Positions 1 through 12,294 of a stretch of 64,000 nucleotides of DNA are shown piece by piece (within the stretch, counting starts at the first letter, position 1; each line of letters starts with the position of its first letter). The notes below the pieces were generated by a model. The model did not search any database. It was not told the origin of the DNA and saw nothing but the letters and a program-made list of their open reading frames with translations. This stretch comes from Gongronella butleri (Eukaryota; Mucoromycota; Mucoromycetes; Mucorales; Cunninghamellaceae): positions 744,001 through 808,000 of the forward strand of contig JAIWZP010000008.1 of assembly GCA_025201375.1 (NCBI GenBank). Reading direction: 5' to 3'. The position numbers were made by a program, and so were the translations under genes.

Positions 1-316
1 GGAGTAAGTTTGAAAATTTTCGTGATAAGGGCAATTAGCTCATTTTTTTTATCTTGTTTAGGTGATGGACTTGGTGATGCGCCAATCATACGAGCGCGCT
101 GGTGTGCCCGTGGACGAAGAAAAGGTGCAAAAGCAAAAGAATTACTTGCAGAAAACCGCCGAGAAGGAATCCGACGTCTACTTTACAAGCGCGCGTCTCC
201 GTGACGATGCAATCATCTCGCCCTTGGAAACGCGCGACATCCTCGGCTTCTGCCTCGTCGCGTTGCACAACAACACCGTATCTGGCGGCAATCTTTATGG
301 CGTGTCGCGCATGTAG
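1..316 (+). CDS. Methylcrotonoyl-CoA carboxylase beta subunit, 3' end only
   Basis: Only the last coding exon (62-316) and three bases of the previous exon are present; a 58-nt intron (GTAAGT at 4, AG at 60-61) separates them. The carboxyltransferase subunit of this mitochondrial biotin enzyme works in leucine breakdown. The visible C-terminus contains FTSARLRDDAIISP, then ETRDILGF and a final GVSRM, which matches from memory the conserved end of the family (SAR-WDDGIIDP...TR-VLG...FRM). The rest lies left of the window. An AATAAA polyadenylation signal is at 359-364. The closely related propionyl-CoA carboxylase beta chain ends differently, so MCC beta is preferred. Confidence 0.8.
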
Positions 317-947
317 ATTTTTACATTTTCTTTTTTCAATTTTCAATATCTTGGCATTAATAAATAGACAGCTCTTTTCGTTCTTTTACTACAATTGCAT
401 CTAACAATTCGAGCGGCTCATTTTGCCCGTCAATTGCAGCCCACGTGCGATTTTGCACAAAGCACAAATGATTGACGCGCCTATTTTTTTTCTTTGCGTG
501 CGAACAAAAACTTCTTGCGTGCCTCTTTTTATACATCTGCACGCTAAAAATAACTGTGAAGCGCGCCGATGAACACAGGAAACCCGGAACGATTTTCGGT
601 GCGCGGCTAGACACGATCAATTGGTTGATTTAGTCGCGTTTCCCCAGTATTCTGTCATTTTATGGCAATTCATCGTCATTTCTTGCTTCAACGGCACCAA
701 AATCAAAACACTGGCAGCTCTTCTTGTCCTCGTTCTAATGATATATAATTCATGATATCGCATCATGGCCATGTGGGCACCAATTCGCCATAAAACGACT
801 GAAAGGCTTTTTAGACGACGTGATTGGCCGGCTGAAATTCACGTTTTGCCAAAAGGGCGGCGTGATTTTTTTTTTTCCCTTTCTTTCACTTGTTCTTTTC
901 GTCTTGGAACACGGCCCATTTACCCTTGCACACGCACACGCACACAT
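317..947. other. Intergenic: 3' UTR of the upstream gene and promoter of duo1
   Basis: No supported gene. It holds the AATAAA of the upstream gene near its left end and a CA-rich (CACACGCACACGCACACA) stretch directly before the duo1 start codon. No clear TATA box was found for duo1. Confidence 0.6.
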
Positions 948-1570
948 ATGCTCTCCGGATCAGACAAGTCGACAAAAGGCAGCGCAAAGGAGACGCCTAA
1001 CCCCAAGCGACAAAGCTTGTTTCTGTCTACAAGCCAGCGCATGCTGCTTCGCACGATTGATCACTCTGAGCCGCCCGTGGAAGACCCCAACAACCTGCCA
1101 GAAGTCAACGTGCGGCGGCGACAAGAGTATGAACGCCTCCAAAAGCTAAACCAGACCATGGAGACCGTCTTGAACAACTTTAAGACCATTAACACGCGTA
1201 TCCAGGTATTGAAAAATGATAAAAACGCGGCTCAATCGCGCCAAGCACTCACAATTTCTTTTTTTTCGCGTTTTTCTAGACCTTTAGCGAGACCTTGGAC
1301 GAGACAGAGCAGCTGCTTGACCTGTGGACGTACACACTCTCGCAAACGCAGCACACGAAGCGGATATTGGAGGAATTGCCGGCTCAGCTGGGCAGCAAAG
1401 ACGACACAAAGCGCAGCAAAGAAGACACAAAGCGCAGCAGCGACGATACGAAGCGCAGCGGCAACGTCAAACGCGGCGCAGGCATAGGCCAAGGCCCTGC
1501 CACGCGTACAAACGCCGTCGCCAGCAGCAGTGGCAGCGGTAATAGCAAGAAAAGGGCGCGAATGAAGTGA
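948..1570 (+). CDS. DUO1: DASH/Dam1 complex subunit Duo1
   Basis: Two exons, 948-1205 and 1280-1570 (74-nt intron), give 182 aa. The core PNNLPEVNVRRRQEYERLQ, followed by LNQTMETVLNNFKTINTRIQ and TFSETLDETEQLLDLWT with LSQTQHTKRIL, is the Duo1 family signature: paired helices that assemble with Dam1 and other subunits into the ring coupling kinetochores to microtubule ends. The complex is known only from fungi. The start is the ATG just after the CA-rich leader; an upstream in-frame extension from 765 is unlikely because it reads through low-complexity promoter sequence. The C-terminal tail is basic and contains three seven-residue repeats around DTKRS before a Lys/Arg-rich end (KKRARMK). Such basic tails could bind microtubules; that role is inference. 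Confidence 0.88.
1400..1462 (+). repeat. Three in-frame 21-nt tandem repeats in duo1
   Basis: Units 1400-1420, 1421-1441 and 1442-1462 each encode a variant of (D/E)DTKRS plus one residue. The units differ at only a few positions, so the array looks recent. Confidence 0.85.
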
Positions 1571-1791
1571 AAGGTGCCTCTCAATGGCTCGTTTTCACGC
1601 GTTTTCGTACTTTTGCATCGCAATTGATACCCACGTGTCCTTCTCAACTCTGTTTTCGCCCTTCCCTGCCCCCATTTCCCACTATTCTTCCTCTCCACCA
1701 AAAAAAAAAAAAGGACCATACGAACATTAAAATTGGATGCTTAAAGTGTTTATTGTACAATGAGGATTTTTTTTTCTAATCGTAGAATTGT

Positions 1792-2040
1792 CTACAATTG
1801 GGTGCGATGGTATCGGCCATCATACTTTTGATTGCCAGCCCACAGCTTGACTTGCTTGTTGCCCTCAACATCGTTCCATGGGTAAGCGTTTGTCTTGTGG
1901 TTCCAGACGACATCAGGTGCACGGCTTTGATGCGCGCTCATGAACACGGCGCCAACGACAGCACAGGAAAGGATGCCAACCAAAGGATAGATTTCAGGCT
2001 TGTTCTTGGCTTGACGGATAAAGTGGAGGACAGCACCCAT
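1792..2040 (-). CDS. B12D / NDUFA4 (MLRQ)-family respiratory-chain subunit
   Basis: Intronless, 82 aa. After a short N-terminus (MGAVLHFIRQAKNKPEIYPL) comes one hydrophobic segment (about residues 19-37) and a conserved hydrophilic part with APDVVWNHKTNAYPW and a basic C-terminus. This is the layout of the B12D/NDUFA4 family: small inner-mitochondrial-membrane proteins associated with complex I or complex IV. Which complex applies here cannot be told from sequence alone. A TATAAATA box lies 82 bases upstream on the same strand and AATAAA lies downstream at 1749-1754, so the gene is a compact unit between duo1 and the Stu2-like gene. Confidence 0.8.
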   Translation of the reverse strand: MGAVLHFIRQAKNKPEIYPLVGILSCAVVGAVFMSAHQSRAPDVVWNHKTNAYPWNDVEGNKQVKLWAGNQKYDGRYHRTQL

Positions 2041-2121
2041 TGTAGAATATTATTGTATGGAGAAGAGAGGGATTGGATTGTGTGAATGAAGATCAGATCA
2101 AGGTAAAAGTCGTACCCCTCT

Positions 2122-2129
2122 TATTTATA
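2122..2129 (-). promoter_or_regulatory. TATA box of the B12D/NDUFA4 gene
   Basis: TATAAATA on the minus strand, 82 bases before the start codon at 2040. Confidence 0.6.
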
Positions 2130-3037
2130 CCCATGAGGCTGTCCGAGAGAATCGCGCAAGTGGGGTGATTTTTTTGAATTTAATTTTCGGGGGCGCGACG
2201 TTGCATGATTTTTTGTCGATGGAAAAAAAAAAAAAGTGGCATGCTTTTTTTGACCCGCAAGGGGTGGAGCGCAGCCGGTCAATCGCATGACATTTCACTC
2301 GGAAATGCGACCTTTGGTTTCACAGATGCCGGGGTAAAAAATCATCCAGCCAATGGCCTCGCTTGCCCGCCATTGTTCATGCTGGCCGTGCGCTGTTGTC
2401 CCTTGTCCCTGAGCCTTTGGCAGGGGCAAGTGGATGGAAATGATAGAATGGGTACGTCATGGCTGCGAATACGGGGGACTGGGCGTGAGAGCCGTACATG
2501 ATCAGTTGGATGAAGCAGCGTGTGTGGCCGTGCACCCGTCTGTGCGCAATAGGAGCACGTGTTCGTCTTTATTTCAGCTACCCCATGCACATTGATTTTG
2601 TGATTTTGCTCGCATGCATGACGACACTTTAAAACTGGCCCAAAAAAAAAACAGGACCAAAGCGAGAAAACAAGCCAAAATAGGCATTTTTGGCAATTGT
2701 TTCTCTCTTTTTTCGTTCCTGACCTCCGCGTGCGCCATTCTAAACACATTTGAGCCATGATTACAGTATCATATTATGATATTAGTTTGCACGGCAGTTG
2801 ACTCGGTCTAGCGACGACGACGTGCGGGGGCCAACAAAAAAAAACCAAAAAAACGCGTGTATCATAGGCCCCCAACATGGCTTTTTTTTTTTGAGAAAAA
2901 CAAATTTATCATATTGCAATGAACATTGTTGACGGATAATACTGAAGGTTTGTAGAGCAAAGAGGGGGAAAAAAAGAGACAGGGTGGTGGTAAAAATGAA
3001 AAAAAAGTAATAAAGGGAAGAGGTGATGGATGGCCAA
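2130..3037. other. Intergenic between B12D gene promoter and 3' end of the Stu2-like gene
   Basis: No convincing gene. A 138-codon minus-strand open frame at 2342-2758 has no recognisable motif, intron structure or sensible composition and is treated as chance. Many A and T runs of 8-13 bases are present. Confidence 0.6.
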
Positions 3038-6000
3038 TCAAAGAGTGTGATCATCGGCTGCAAGATTGCTGAGCCCACGCCGGATATATCGTTGAAAATA
3101 GGTGCCTGTTTGATTCAGACTGGCATTCACCTTGTTTTCCGCCAGAGGGAACTGTTTTTGGAACTCGTACAGCTCGACAATGCCCTGTTAAAAAAAAAAG
3201 ACGCGTCATGAGCCCATCTTTTTGCATAAATATACCGATGAATTTGTTGTGCAATCGGGTTTTACCTGCTTTGTGAGATCGCGTGTGCCGATTTTGTCAA
3301 AGATCTTTTTCAGGTGATTGTTCATCTCATAGTCGGACATGGTGGCAGGGAGCTTTGTAGGCGTGGCTGTTGGATCTGTGTGGGCGGGGATGGCGTGATT
3401 TGGCGCGTGATCGTCGATTTGCATAGGCTGGACGCCATTGTCCGTGTTGGATTGATAGGTTGCCATCCCAGAGGCGGGGGGCAGGTGATGCGTCGGCTGC
3501 GGTGGCGGCGACACATGTCCCTGGTGATGAACGGGTTGGTCCATGGGGTGTGCTGTTGGCGGGATGATGGCATGGCCTGTGGGCGGCGCGCCGCCATCCG
3601 AGGAGGATGGATGGGACCCGATGGATGCAGAGCGCATCAATTGATTGGATCGCATGGATGAGAAAGAGGATGGGCGGCTGTACGAGGACATGGACAGGCG
3701 CGCATCGTCGTACTCGTGCATGTTGGTGGGTGGCGCGCTGTTCACCGCGGACGCCTCGTGGTACGACGCGCGATGCAGATTGCCATGCTGCTGGTATTGC
3801 TGCTGCTGCTGCTGCTGCTGCGGATGCGCGTCAATGGACATGGATTGCATCGTGGACGTCAATGGCACGGTGGACGGAGCCGACGCGCCATCATCATGCA
3901 TGTGCCGCTGTGGCTGTTGCTGGTGCTGGTGCTGGTGCTGGTGCTGGTGCGATGGCTGCTGCTGTTGCTGCTGCATTTCACGTTTTCGGCATGCTTCAAG
4001 CATATGGTGCAGATAAGGATACACGCTGCTCCTCTGCGGATCGTCAATCAGACGCAAATGATCAAAGACACGGTCGCCCAAGCCATTGACGAGCTCGAGC
4101 AATAGTGTCTTGACGGTGCGCAGCGGTAATTCGCCCAACGGCACGTTTTCGAGCGTACGGCGCTTCCACTCGCTAGGCGGGGTCACGAGGAAGAATTGAT
4201 TGATCTCGAACAAAAGCTGGTCCGGTTGCAGGACGCCCGATCGAAGGTTCTCCTGGATGGTTTTGGCGAGCTTCCAAAGGCATTTCATGATCAATTCCGT
4301 GTATTTTGTCTCTTTGCTCGCCGACGAGTCACCTGGACGCAGCCCGGCGGAGCACGTCCCCAGAATGGTGAGCAGCGCACTATATTTGTAAAAAAAAAAA
4401 AAAAATGAATAAATAATTCAAAAAAAAACAAAAAAAAGCAAGATTTTTACCTAAAAGTAGCGTTTTTCTGGCTGTTTTCGAGGACCTTGACCATGGCAAC
4501 GTTCAATGCCTTTGAGAGCTGTGGGCCAGATTCGAGAGCCAGCATGTTTTGGTCGAGGAGGCGGTGTGCGAGTTCCTGGAGGAGATGTTGGAGGGCAGTC
4601 TGTGGAACGGAGGACGCGAGACGATTGTTTGAGAAGAAGAGGACGAGGGCGTTGACGAGGTGTTTGCACAGGCGTGTTGTGACTGGGCTTGCTGGATCGA
4701 CGCTGGTATAGGCGAGGCGGACCTGCAGAGTGATGGCGTTGATCAATTGGTCTGTGTCTGGGAGGATGAGATCTGGTTGAGTGTTGAGGTACTTGTCCAG
4801 CTGTTTGAGGGCGTCGATGCTGGGTTGTGGGTCACCACTGGTGATTTGCGCAATCAGATAATCGACAATGTACTCGCTGGGCTGTGTGTGTTGCTGCTGG
4901 TGGTGCTGCTGCTGGTGGTACGCGGCGGTGTTCGTCGTTGGCTGTGCTGTAGGCTGATACAATGGCGATGTCAATGCCGGATACGCTTCCGAAGCAGCTT
5001 GCCTTTGATCCATTAACAGGCTGTTTGGACGCGACGACGATGGCTGGCGCTTTTGCGTTTGCATTCCCACGGGTTGTGGCAACGACCGCATCTTGCCAAG
5101 GCGCGACGCCTTTGGGGTACGAGGTGGCTGTGGCAGATGGCTGATGGGCGGCAAATCATCCACATCCATGGCTTCGGCCTCCTCTTGCTGTTGCTTCTCC
5201 AATTGCTGCGCACGTTCACGCTCCGCCAGAACACTCGCCGATGGCTTGGTTCGCTTGAGACGCTCCTCGATCATACTCTTTTCCTTCTCGCCAAGACGCG
5301 TCAATGACTTGAACACCGCGTCACCAATCAAAATGTACGCTTGTGCAATCGCATTCAACCCCGCATTGCGCACCCCGGCGTCACGGTCTCCAATGTGCGT
5401 CGCGATCAACGGCAACGACTTGTTGGGCAGCATCACAGACATGCCATTGCGCTGGATCAGCGCGCCAACCTCGTCCAGGCACTCGGCACGCGTCTTGGCA
5501 TTCTTGGAATTCGCAGCAGCATCCAGCAAGTAGTTGAACAGCTTGCTTGCAGGGTAAATACGGCACACGCTCTTTAAAATACCGCGGATACGCGTGCGCA
5601 TCACCTCCTTGGGGTCGCCAACCTGATGGGAAATGAGAAATTGGACGCGTCAGCTCATCTTTTTTTTTTTTCTCAATTTTTCTCCATTTTTTTCTCATTT
5701 TTTTTCTCATTTTTTTTCTCCTTTTTTTTTCTTTTTTCTTTTTTTTTTTTTTACCTTGTTGATCAAAAAGGGCAAAAAGGAGATGGCCTCGTATTCTGTG
5801 AGGTGGTAAGCCTGCTCATCCATGACGGCGATGAGATGCTGTGTGAGATCCAGGCACCTGATGAGCATGCTTGTGTTTGTGTCAAAGAAGCGCAGAGTCA
5901 AATATTTGAGAATCAAGTCAGCATTGCAGATGTAGCGCTGCTTGAGCTGATCAGGGTCCAGGCCATAGAGATGGGCGGTGGATTCGGCATTGGCGATGGT

Positions 6001-9000
6001 GTCATTGAGCAATTGGAGTGCCTGCAATCTGTCCTTTTCTGCGTATTGCTGTGTGCTGAACATGAGTGCGAGGATCTCGGAAGACAAATTGCCATCGCAT
6101 GCGTGCTTGAGCGAATCGACAATGTCCGAGCGAGGCGCGTCGAATTGCCATCTGATCTCTTTTTTCGCGCGCACTTGCTTTGCGCGTGGATCGCCGGTCA
6201 AGACAGGCGCGCCATTGGTGGCTGATGCCGATGCGGATGGGGACGACGATGGCGCGTCAACGTTCATGCTGGTGGGGCCCGATGCAGAGGATGCAGACGC
6301 GCTGGATGCGACAGAATTGCTAGCGGATGAGTGTGCACGCGGTGTTTGCAGCTTTTTGCGCAGGGATAATTTGTTGCCGGTAGCGGCAGCCGTCTTTGGC
6401 TTTGTCATGGCTGGTTTGGCGGATTTGGCGGGCACTGGAGCTGCTGGGGCTGCTGGAGCTGCTGCGGCCGCGGCCGGTGGCGCAGCACCCGCGTGGGCCT
6501 CGATCATGGGCACGACCGTCTGGCGCTGGGCGCCCTTGAGCTCGGATGTACGCGCCATCACTTGATCGTAGCCGGCAATGGCCACCACGAGCGGCAACGC
6601 GGCCTGAGCTGCCTTGCGGACATCCGCATTACGGTCTTGCAGTGCCAAAAACAGCGGATTGATCACGTACGACGCGTCCACAGGCGCGGATTCTTCAGCA
6701 AGACTCGTGGCAAGCCACGTCAGCAGGTCCTTGCGCAACATTGGCGCCTCGGCATTGAGACTCGTGCCAATCGCAGGCATCATCAGATCAAGACCGCAAT
6801 TCTGACGAAGAATTTCCAATGTCGCCACACCCGCATTGCGCACATTCGCCTTGTTGTCAGAAAGGAGCCCAATCACATTCCCCGTCAGCAATTTCGCATA
6901 CTTGTCAAACGGCTTGCCCATCGCAACAGCAAGCAATCCCGTGATCTCCACAGCCTGGATCTGTAAAAGCTTATTGTTATCCCCCAGACGGTTCTTGAGC
7001 ACGTCCGACGCAAAATCGCCTATGAAAATAACAAGGAAAAAAAATGAGCAAAAATGAAGCCCTCAAAAAAAAAAAAAAAAAAAAACAACTTACCGAGATT
7101 GGGCTTAATTCTCTTGTTTGCTCCTTCAATGATGGCAAGCACCTTGTCGAGTCCTTCTTTGCGGATCTTCCAGTTGGCATCATTGCACTCGGCTGCCACT
7201 TTGGCAAGTTGGCTGGCAATGTCAACGCGTGGGAACAGCGCATCCAATGGATCAACTGCAGCAGCACCGCCCGACGATGGCGCACGGCCCCCTGGTGCTG
7301 ATGCTGTTGATCCTGGCGCAGCGTCTGCACTCGTCTAAAAAAAAATTTAAAAAAAAGTGAGCGGATGGCTCATTTGGCATTCTCTCTCTCCCCTCTTCCC
7401 CATGGTTCATTTACAGTGGCAGGTGCCAGACCGCGAGTGGGCTGCGGTGGATCTTCCTTGGACACTTTTTCAAATTCAGCCTCAATGTTGGCCATCAATG
7501 CTGGACTGACATCTTGAACAAACGACAAAATCGCTAAATCCAACAAAAAAAAAAAAAAAGTGAGTGACCCTGCTTCCCATCTATTTAAAATAAAAAGCTA
7601 CCTGTGCCGATGAATTGGCGCAAGACGCCCAGCACGGTGACGGCGCTCGTGCGCACAGACGCATTGGTGTTGCCGAGCGCCAACTTGATAAAGTCAATCA
7701 GGTCGCGAATCTCGAGCCCCTGGATACCAAAGTCCTTGACCGCCTGATGCGTCCACATGAGCGAGTCTGCAAGTACCTTGGGCGACTTGGCCTTTTTCCA
7801 GATCGGGTACGCCTGCGACAGCACAAATTGCAAAGACGTCTTTTCCGCAAATTCGATCAAACACTCGCCAGCAGGTTTTTTCAGCTTGATGTCGCCCAGC
7901 TTTTCAACGAGACCTGATCCACCACCACACACAAAAAAGAAAAAAATGGGTTAATGATGCCTCGTTTTCTTTTTTTTTTCTTTTTTTTTTCCTCTTTTTT
8001 TCCTCTTTTTTTCCTCTTTTTTTTTCCTTTTTTTTTCGCCGTTACCTGGGATGCCAATGGCGGCGGATGCGCGTGTAAAGGCGGAGCTTTTGGTGGCGAG
8101 CAGCTGCATGATGCCATACATCTTTGTCATGACCTGGAAATTCATCTCCTTCCATCCGGGCTTCTTGGCAAGGCACCGGATCACGAGTTCCGGCGCAATG
8201 GACGCGATGTCGCCCTCAATGTGCGCGTGCAGCGCCTCCATGGCGGCAAGACGCACCTTCCACGCACTCTGGCCAATGTCCTCCCAAATCTGGTCGGGAA
8301 TCACCTCGGTCGCGCGCGATTCCACATCATCGGCCGAAAACTTGTATGAGATCGTCTCGGGCTCGCCAGACGGCGGCAGCTTGGCAGCACCACCCGCCTT
8401 TCTGGCTGGCGCAGAGCCACTCGCAGCACCAGTAGCAGGCTTTTTGCCAGAGGAAAGTGTCGGTTTCTTAGTCAATGCGCCACCCGACAGCTTGGCAACG
8501 GGCTTGCGCTTGGGCGGCGCCATAGAGCTCGAACCGGCAGCCTCGTCGTCCACAGCCATGGGCGTCGGCTTGGGCGTAGGCTAATCGCGTAATAAAATAA
8601 AAAATAAAAAAAGGAAAAAAAAGAGAAAAAAAGATCAATGACCTCGTTTCCTCGCCTCCACTGGGTCACCGCTTTTTACCTTTTTCACAGATGCAGCTGG
8701 TTTGCGAGCAGGAGGAGGTCTTGCGGCGGCAGCGGCAGCAGCGGCGGGGCGCGCAGGCTTGGCCTTGATTTCCGCCTTTTCGAAATGTTCCTTAATCTTG
8801 GCCTTTTTGATGTCGTCAAGATCGTTCGTGTACGGAAGCATCATCTTCTCGCCCACGACCTTTGTGAGCGTGCCCAGACCCTCAGCACTGTGCTCACGCG
8901 CACCGGCGTCGGCATCGTCTAGCGTCTTGAGAAGCAGCGTCGCAAACGTCTTGGTTTCTTGCTTGGATGGCACAACACGCACAATGGCAAATTGCTTCGC

Positions 9001-9210
9001 AAGCAGCTTCATCATCTGGCCCCTGACCTGCGGGTTCTTGTGTTGCGTCGCACGCGTCATGTCCTCTTCGAGATCTGCAAGCGCCACAGTTGCAAACACA
9101 GCATGCAAGCCATTGAACAATTGCTCCAAAATTGCAGGCTTCCTCTCCTTGAGCTTCTCCACCATCGGTGGCGCAATCTAAAAGGAGAAAAAAAACGAAC
9201 TCGCTTGATC

Positions 9211-9241
<31 letters not shown>

Positions 9242-10878
9242 GTAGCCAGATGGTGCTTACAATGCCCTTGTACTTTGCAAAATCGGTGCGCAAGCCCGTG
9301 GCCAAGGCGCCAACACATGCCGCAGCTGTGCCGACTAAAAGAATGTTGGTATCCAGGACACGCTAATAAAAAAAAATGAAAAAAAAAAAAACGTTTAGAT
9401 GCTCCAATGGCAGCCGAACATGATGCGAGGCCACAAAACAAATTCAAAATTTACTTTGGCAAGAGCCTCCACGAGTGGCGTGTAATCAGCATCCTTGATT
9501 TTCGGTGTCTTGGTCGCACTGTCGAGCGCGTCGAGTGCTTCCCTGCGTTCTTGCCATTTTTTCGACGCAATCAGCTCGTAAAAATTGGGCGGCAGTTTGC
9601 TGTTGATGTCGACGGCATCGGCTAAGTCCCAAGGGTCCACGGGCTCTTCATCCATGGGCTCGCCGCCATCGCCCTGACCATCATTTGCGTCGGCTACAAC
9701 GAAAAAGAAAAAAAAAACTTTGTCAGCCTACGCTTGACCAAATAGCTCATATTTTTGCGAGTCATTTACCCATGGTGACATCCTGCGCACCCCTGGTTGC
9801 CTGGGCGACTTGCTCAGACCGCAGCTTGCGAGGTGGCACGGGTCGCTCGTCAGGCAACTGGTCAAACGCAGCCTCTAGGTCTTTTAGTTGCACGGGCTTA
9901 AGGTCCGACAGCGACGGCTTGAGTGCAGCACCCACGTAGCGATAAATCTCGGTCGTCAGCTTAAACGTCTTTGGACGGAAAAATGAAAAAAAGAAGAAAA
10001 AAATCGCAAACGCGTCAATTTCTGTAAAACCCACGTGCTAGAGATCTATTGCTTTCTCTCTATACCTCGGCGCGAACGTTCTTGTCACTATGGCTGAACA
10101 TCTTGGGCAGCACCTTGATCAACGGCTTGGGACTGACGTGCTTGCAACCGAATTGGCTGAAGTAGACAAAAAAAAAAGTGAGTGTGCCGTCTCGTTTTCG
10201 CGTTTTCTCATCCTTCTTGTACCTGACAAGTTCCTTTAGCACGACCACCGTCTGGGTGACGAGCTTAGGTTGCTTGGCTTCCAGGCCAACGAGCGTCAAT
10301 TCCTATGGATAGTTTGGGACTTTGAGAAAAAAATTGATCATCGGCGCGCATCAGGCTTACGACAACAGGGTCGGGCTTGTCAATTTCGGCATAGAGCAGC
10401 AGGATGTCGGTGGCCTTTTGTTTTGTGCCTGCTTTGGCGGCGCCAAGGCACTTTTGCACAAGCGCAGGCACAATCACGTCGCGTGTGCTATTAAAATGGG
10501 GAAATTGAGCGGATCAGTCGTTTGTTTTGCTTTTTTTTTTCACTCGTACCTGGTGGCATTGGGTGCATTGTTGACAAATTCGTAGACGGCATTCAGACCA
10601 GCCTCTTGGGCGACTGCATTTGCATCGGTGACCATGCCTTTTAGCGCATCCTCGTATTTATAAAAGTCGCTGTCCTCGACCGTCTTGCGCAGGATATCGT
10701 GCAGCTCTGTGTACGCCGATAGTCGCGCCTTCCATACCTTGAGAAAAAGAAAAGGACGTCAGCACTTTTTTTTTTTTGCGCTTTTTTTGCGCGTGCGCTT
10801 CCCCTTTATTCGTTTTACCTTGTGCTGCAGACGGTCCTGGAGGGGGATTTTAGAGAAATCTTCACTGGCTTCTTCCAT
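3038..10878 (-). CDS. XMAP215/ch-TOG/Stu2-family microtubule polymerase, multi-TOG
   Basis: Seventeen exons on the minus strand: 10819-10878, 10550-10737, 10361-10487, 10223-10302, 10066-10156, 9770-9968, 9455-9693, 9261-9362, 8680-9177, 8046-8580, 7602-7913, 7415-7533, 7094-7334, 5755-7019, 4451-5622, 3266-4379, 3038-3184. They total 6489 nt and encode 2162 aa. TOG-type HEAT arrays are visible at about residues 1-235 (VWKARLSAYTELHDIL), 260-500 (KKWQERREALDAL), 600-845 (AWKVRLAAMEAL), 880-1110 (NWKIRKEGLDKVL) and 1214-1465, followed by a helical segment like the sixth domain of ch-TOG. Ser/Ala/Pro and Gln/His-rich linkers separate them, and the C-terminal helix contains KIGTRDLTKQ. The protein adds tubulin at plus ends and acts at spindles and kinetochores. 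Ascomycete Stu2/Alp14 have two TOGs and about 800-900 aa; this is the long animal-like form. Confidence 0.9.
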
Positions 10879-12294
10879 CGTTGGCAAAGACGAGGTGCAT
10901 AGATTGGCGTTTCAGATGTTAATAAAAAAAAGGGGGGAGAGACAGAATGAATGGGACCAGGCGCGTGAACGAGGGGTTGAATCAAAGAGGTCGGGACAAA
11001 AGACACGCGCGGCAAACGAAGGGAAATAAAAAAAGAGCAACAAGACACGATGCAAGCGTATAAAATGGAAAAAAAAAAAAAAAAAAGTATCCACGGCCAA
11101 CGGACAAGAGAAAAGAACGGAAGAGGAAAAAAAAAAAAAAAGAACGGAACAAGCAGACCAGCTATGGTGTGCAGCGTCCATCTGGCAGCGAGCGGCCTTT
11201 GGATGCATTTGTGTCACCCGAGTCTGCCCTGAGTTGGCCAAACGCGCATGTCGCTGGCTTTTTCTTTCATTTTGAAACCCAGCGCGTCGTTTTCGAGTGG
11301 CACGGTCTCGGCAGTTCCTGGAGAAAAAAAGCGGCCATTGCAGTGGCACGCCGAATCCACCAAATCAAAATAAAAAAGCAAAATCGATGAGAAAAAAAAA
11401 AAAAGAGCAACGCCAAGTGGCGTGACCTCCAACGTCTTCCTCAGTGCCATCAAAAACCAAAAAGAGCCATTTCAAAAGCAACTGAAAGAGCCACTGAAAC
11501 ACCAAACGTGACTCCATTGGATTGAATTGACAATCCGGCTTGTTGCCCTCCCCTTTTCCCGTGCTCCTCGTTGTCCACCCCCCTTTTTTTTATTTCTCTC
11601 ACTGCCTCGCTTTTGCCCGTACTGGTCATGCTTTGCCAATCGCCAAAAGTCGGCGGGTGAGTTTAAAATGACCTTTTTATGAGATTCGGACGCCATGCCG
11701 CTTTTTGCGTGGCAACATGGGTCATGACAATGACCGAGTCGGCCCATCCTGCCACCATTGAATCATGACATTGCATAAAATGAAATCAGGGCTTGCTCAA
11801 AAGAGAGAGAGAGTGAGAAAAAAAAACAAAAAAAGGATCGGCTAATGACAACAAAAGCACAAAAAAAAAAAAAGCTTGGGCGTCCTGGTCCCCTTGTGCA
11901 CTGCATTGTTTACGCGAGTTGCGTGATTAAGCTGCAGCATCCAGAGTCACACAAAATGCAAGGGCAATTCATTCATGCACTCAGAGAAAAAAAAAAAAAA
12001 AAAAGGGGCGCAAGCGCGCGTGGGCTGACGCCCAGGCAACAAAAAATAAAAAATATAAACTCAATCATGCTAAAAGCCGCTTTCAGTAGCTTGCATGAAA
12101 TCTTTGATCATTTGCCGGAAAAAAAAGGGATCACTCTCTATCTTTTCATTCTGTCTCGCACTGTTCCAACTGCATGGTCCAAGTAAGAGTTTTCTCCCCA
12201 ATCCCCTTTTTTTTTCTCTTTTTATTTTTTTTTATTTTTATTTTCTCATTTTTTTTTCATATCCTTTTTTTAAAAACTTCAAGGCACACCTGCG
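10879..12294. other. Divergent intergenic region: promoters of the Stu2-like and GATA genes
   Basis: No gene supported. It is rich in A runs with a GAGAGAGAGAG stretch near 11805. TATAAA at 12054-12059 is well placed for the GATA gene, whose 5' leader probably holds an intron (12183-12283). No canonical TATA box was seen for the minus-strand Stu2-like gene. Confidence 0.5.
12183..12283 (+). other. Probable 5' UTR intron of the GATA-factor gene
   Basis: GTAAGA donor at 12183 after CCAA, a long T-rich stretch, and acceptor CTTCAAG ending at 12283, eleven bases before the start codon. An ATG at 12174 in the preceding leader would be joined out of frame with the main start, making an overlapping upstream reading frame. 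Confidence 0.55.

Noticed and set aside
2342..2758. 138-codon minus-strand open frame upstream of the B12D gene
   Set aside because: No recognisable motif, odd composition rich in Arg/Cys/His, no promoter or splice support; overlaps only spacer sequence.
3645..4105. Cys/Leu/Ala-rich plus-strand frames
   Set aside because: They are antisense readings of the Gln/His-rich CAG-type repeats in the Stu2-like gene.
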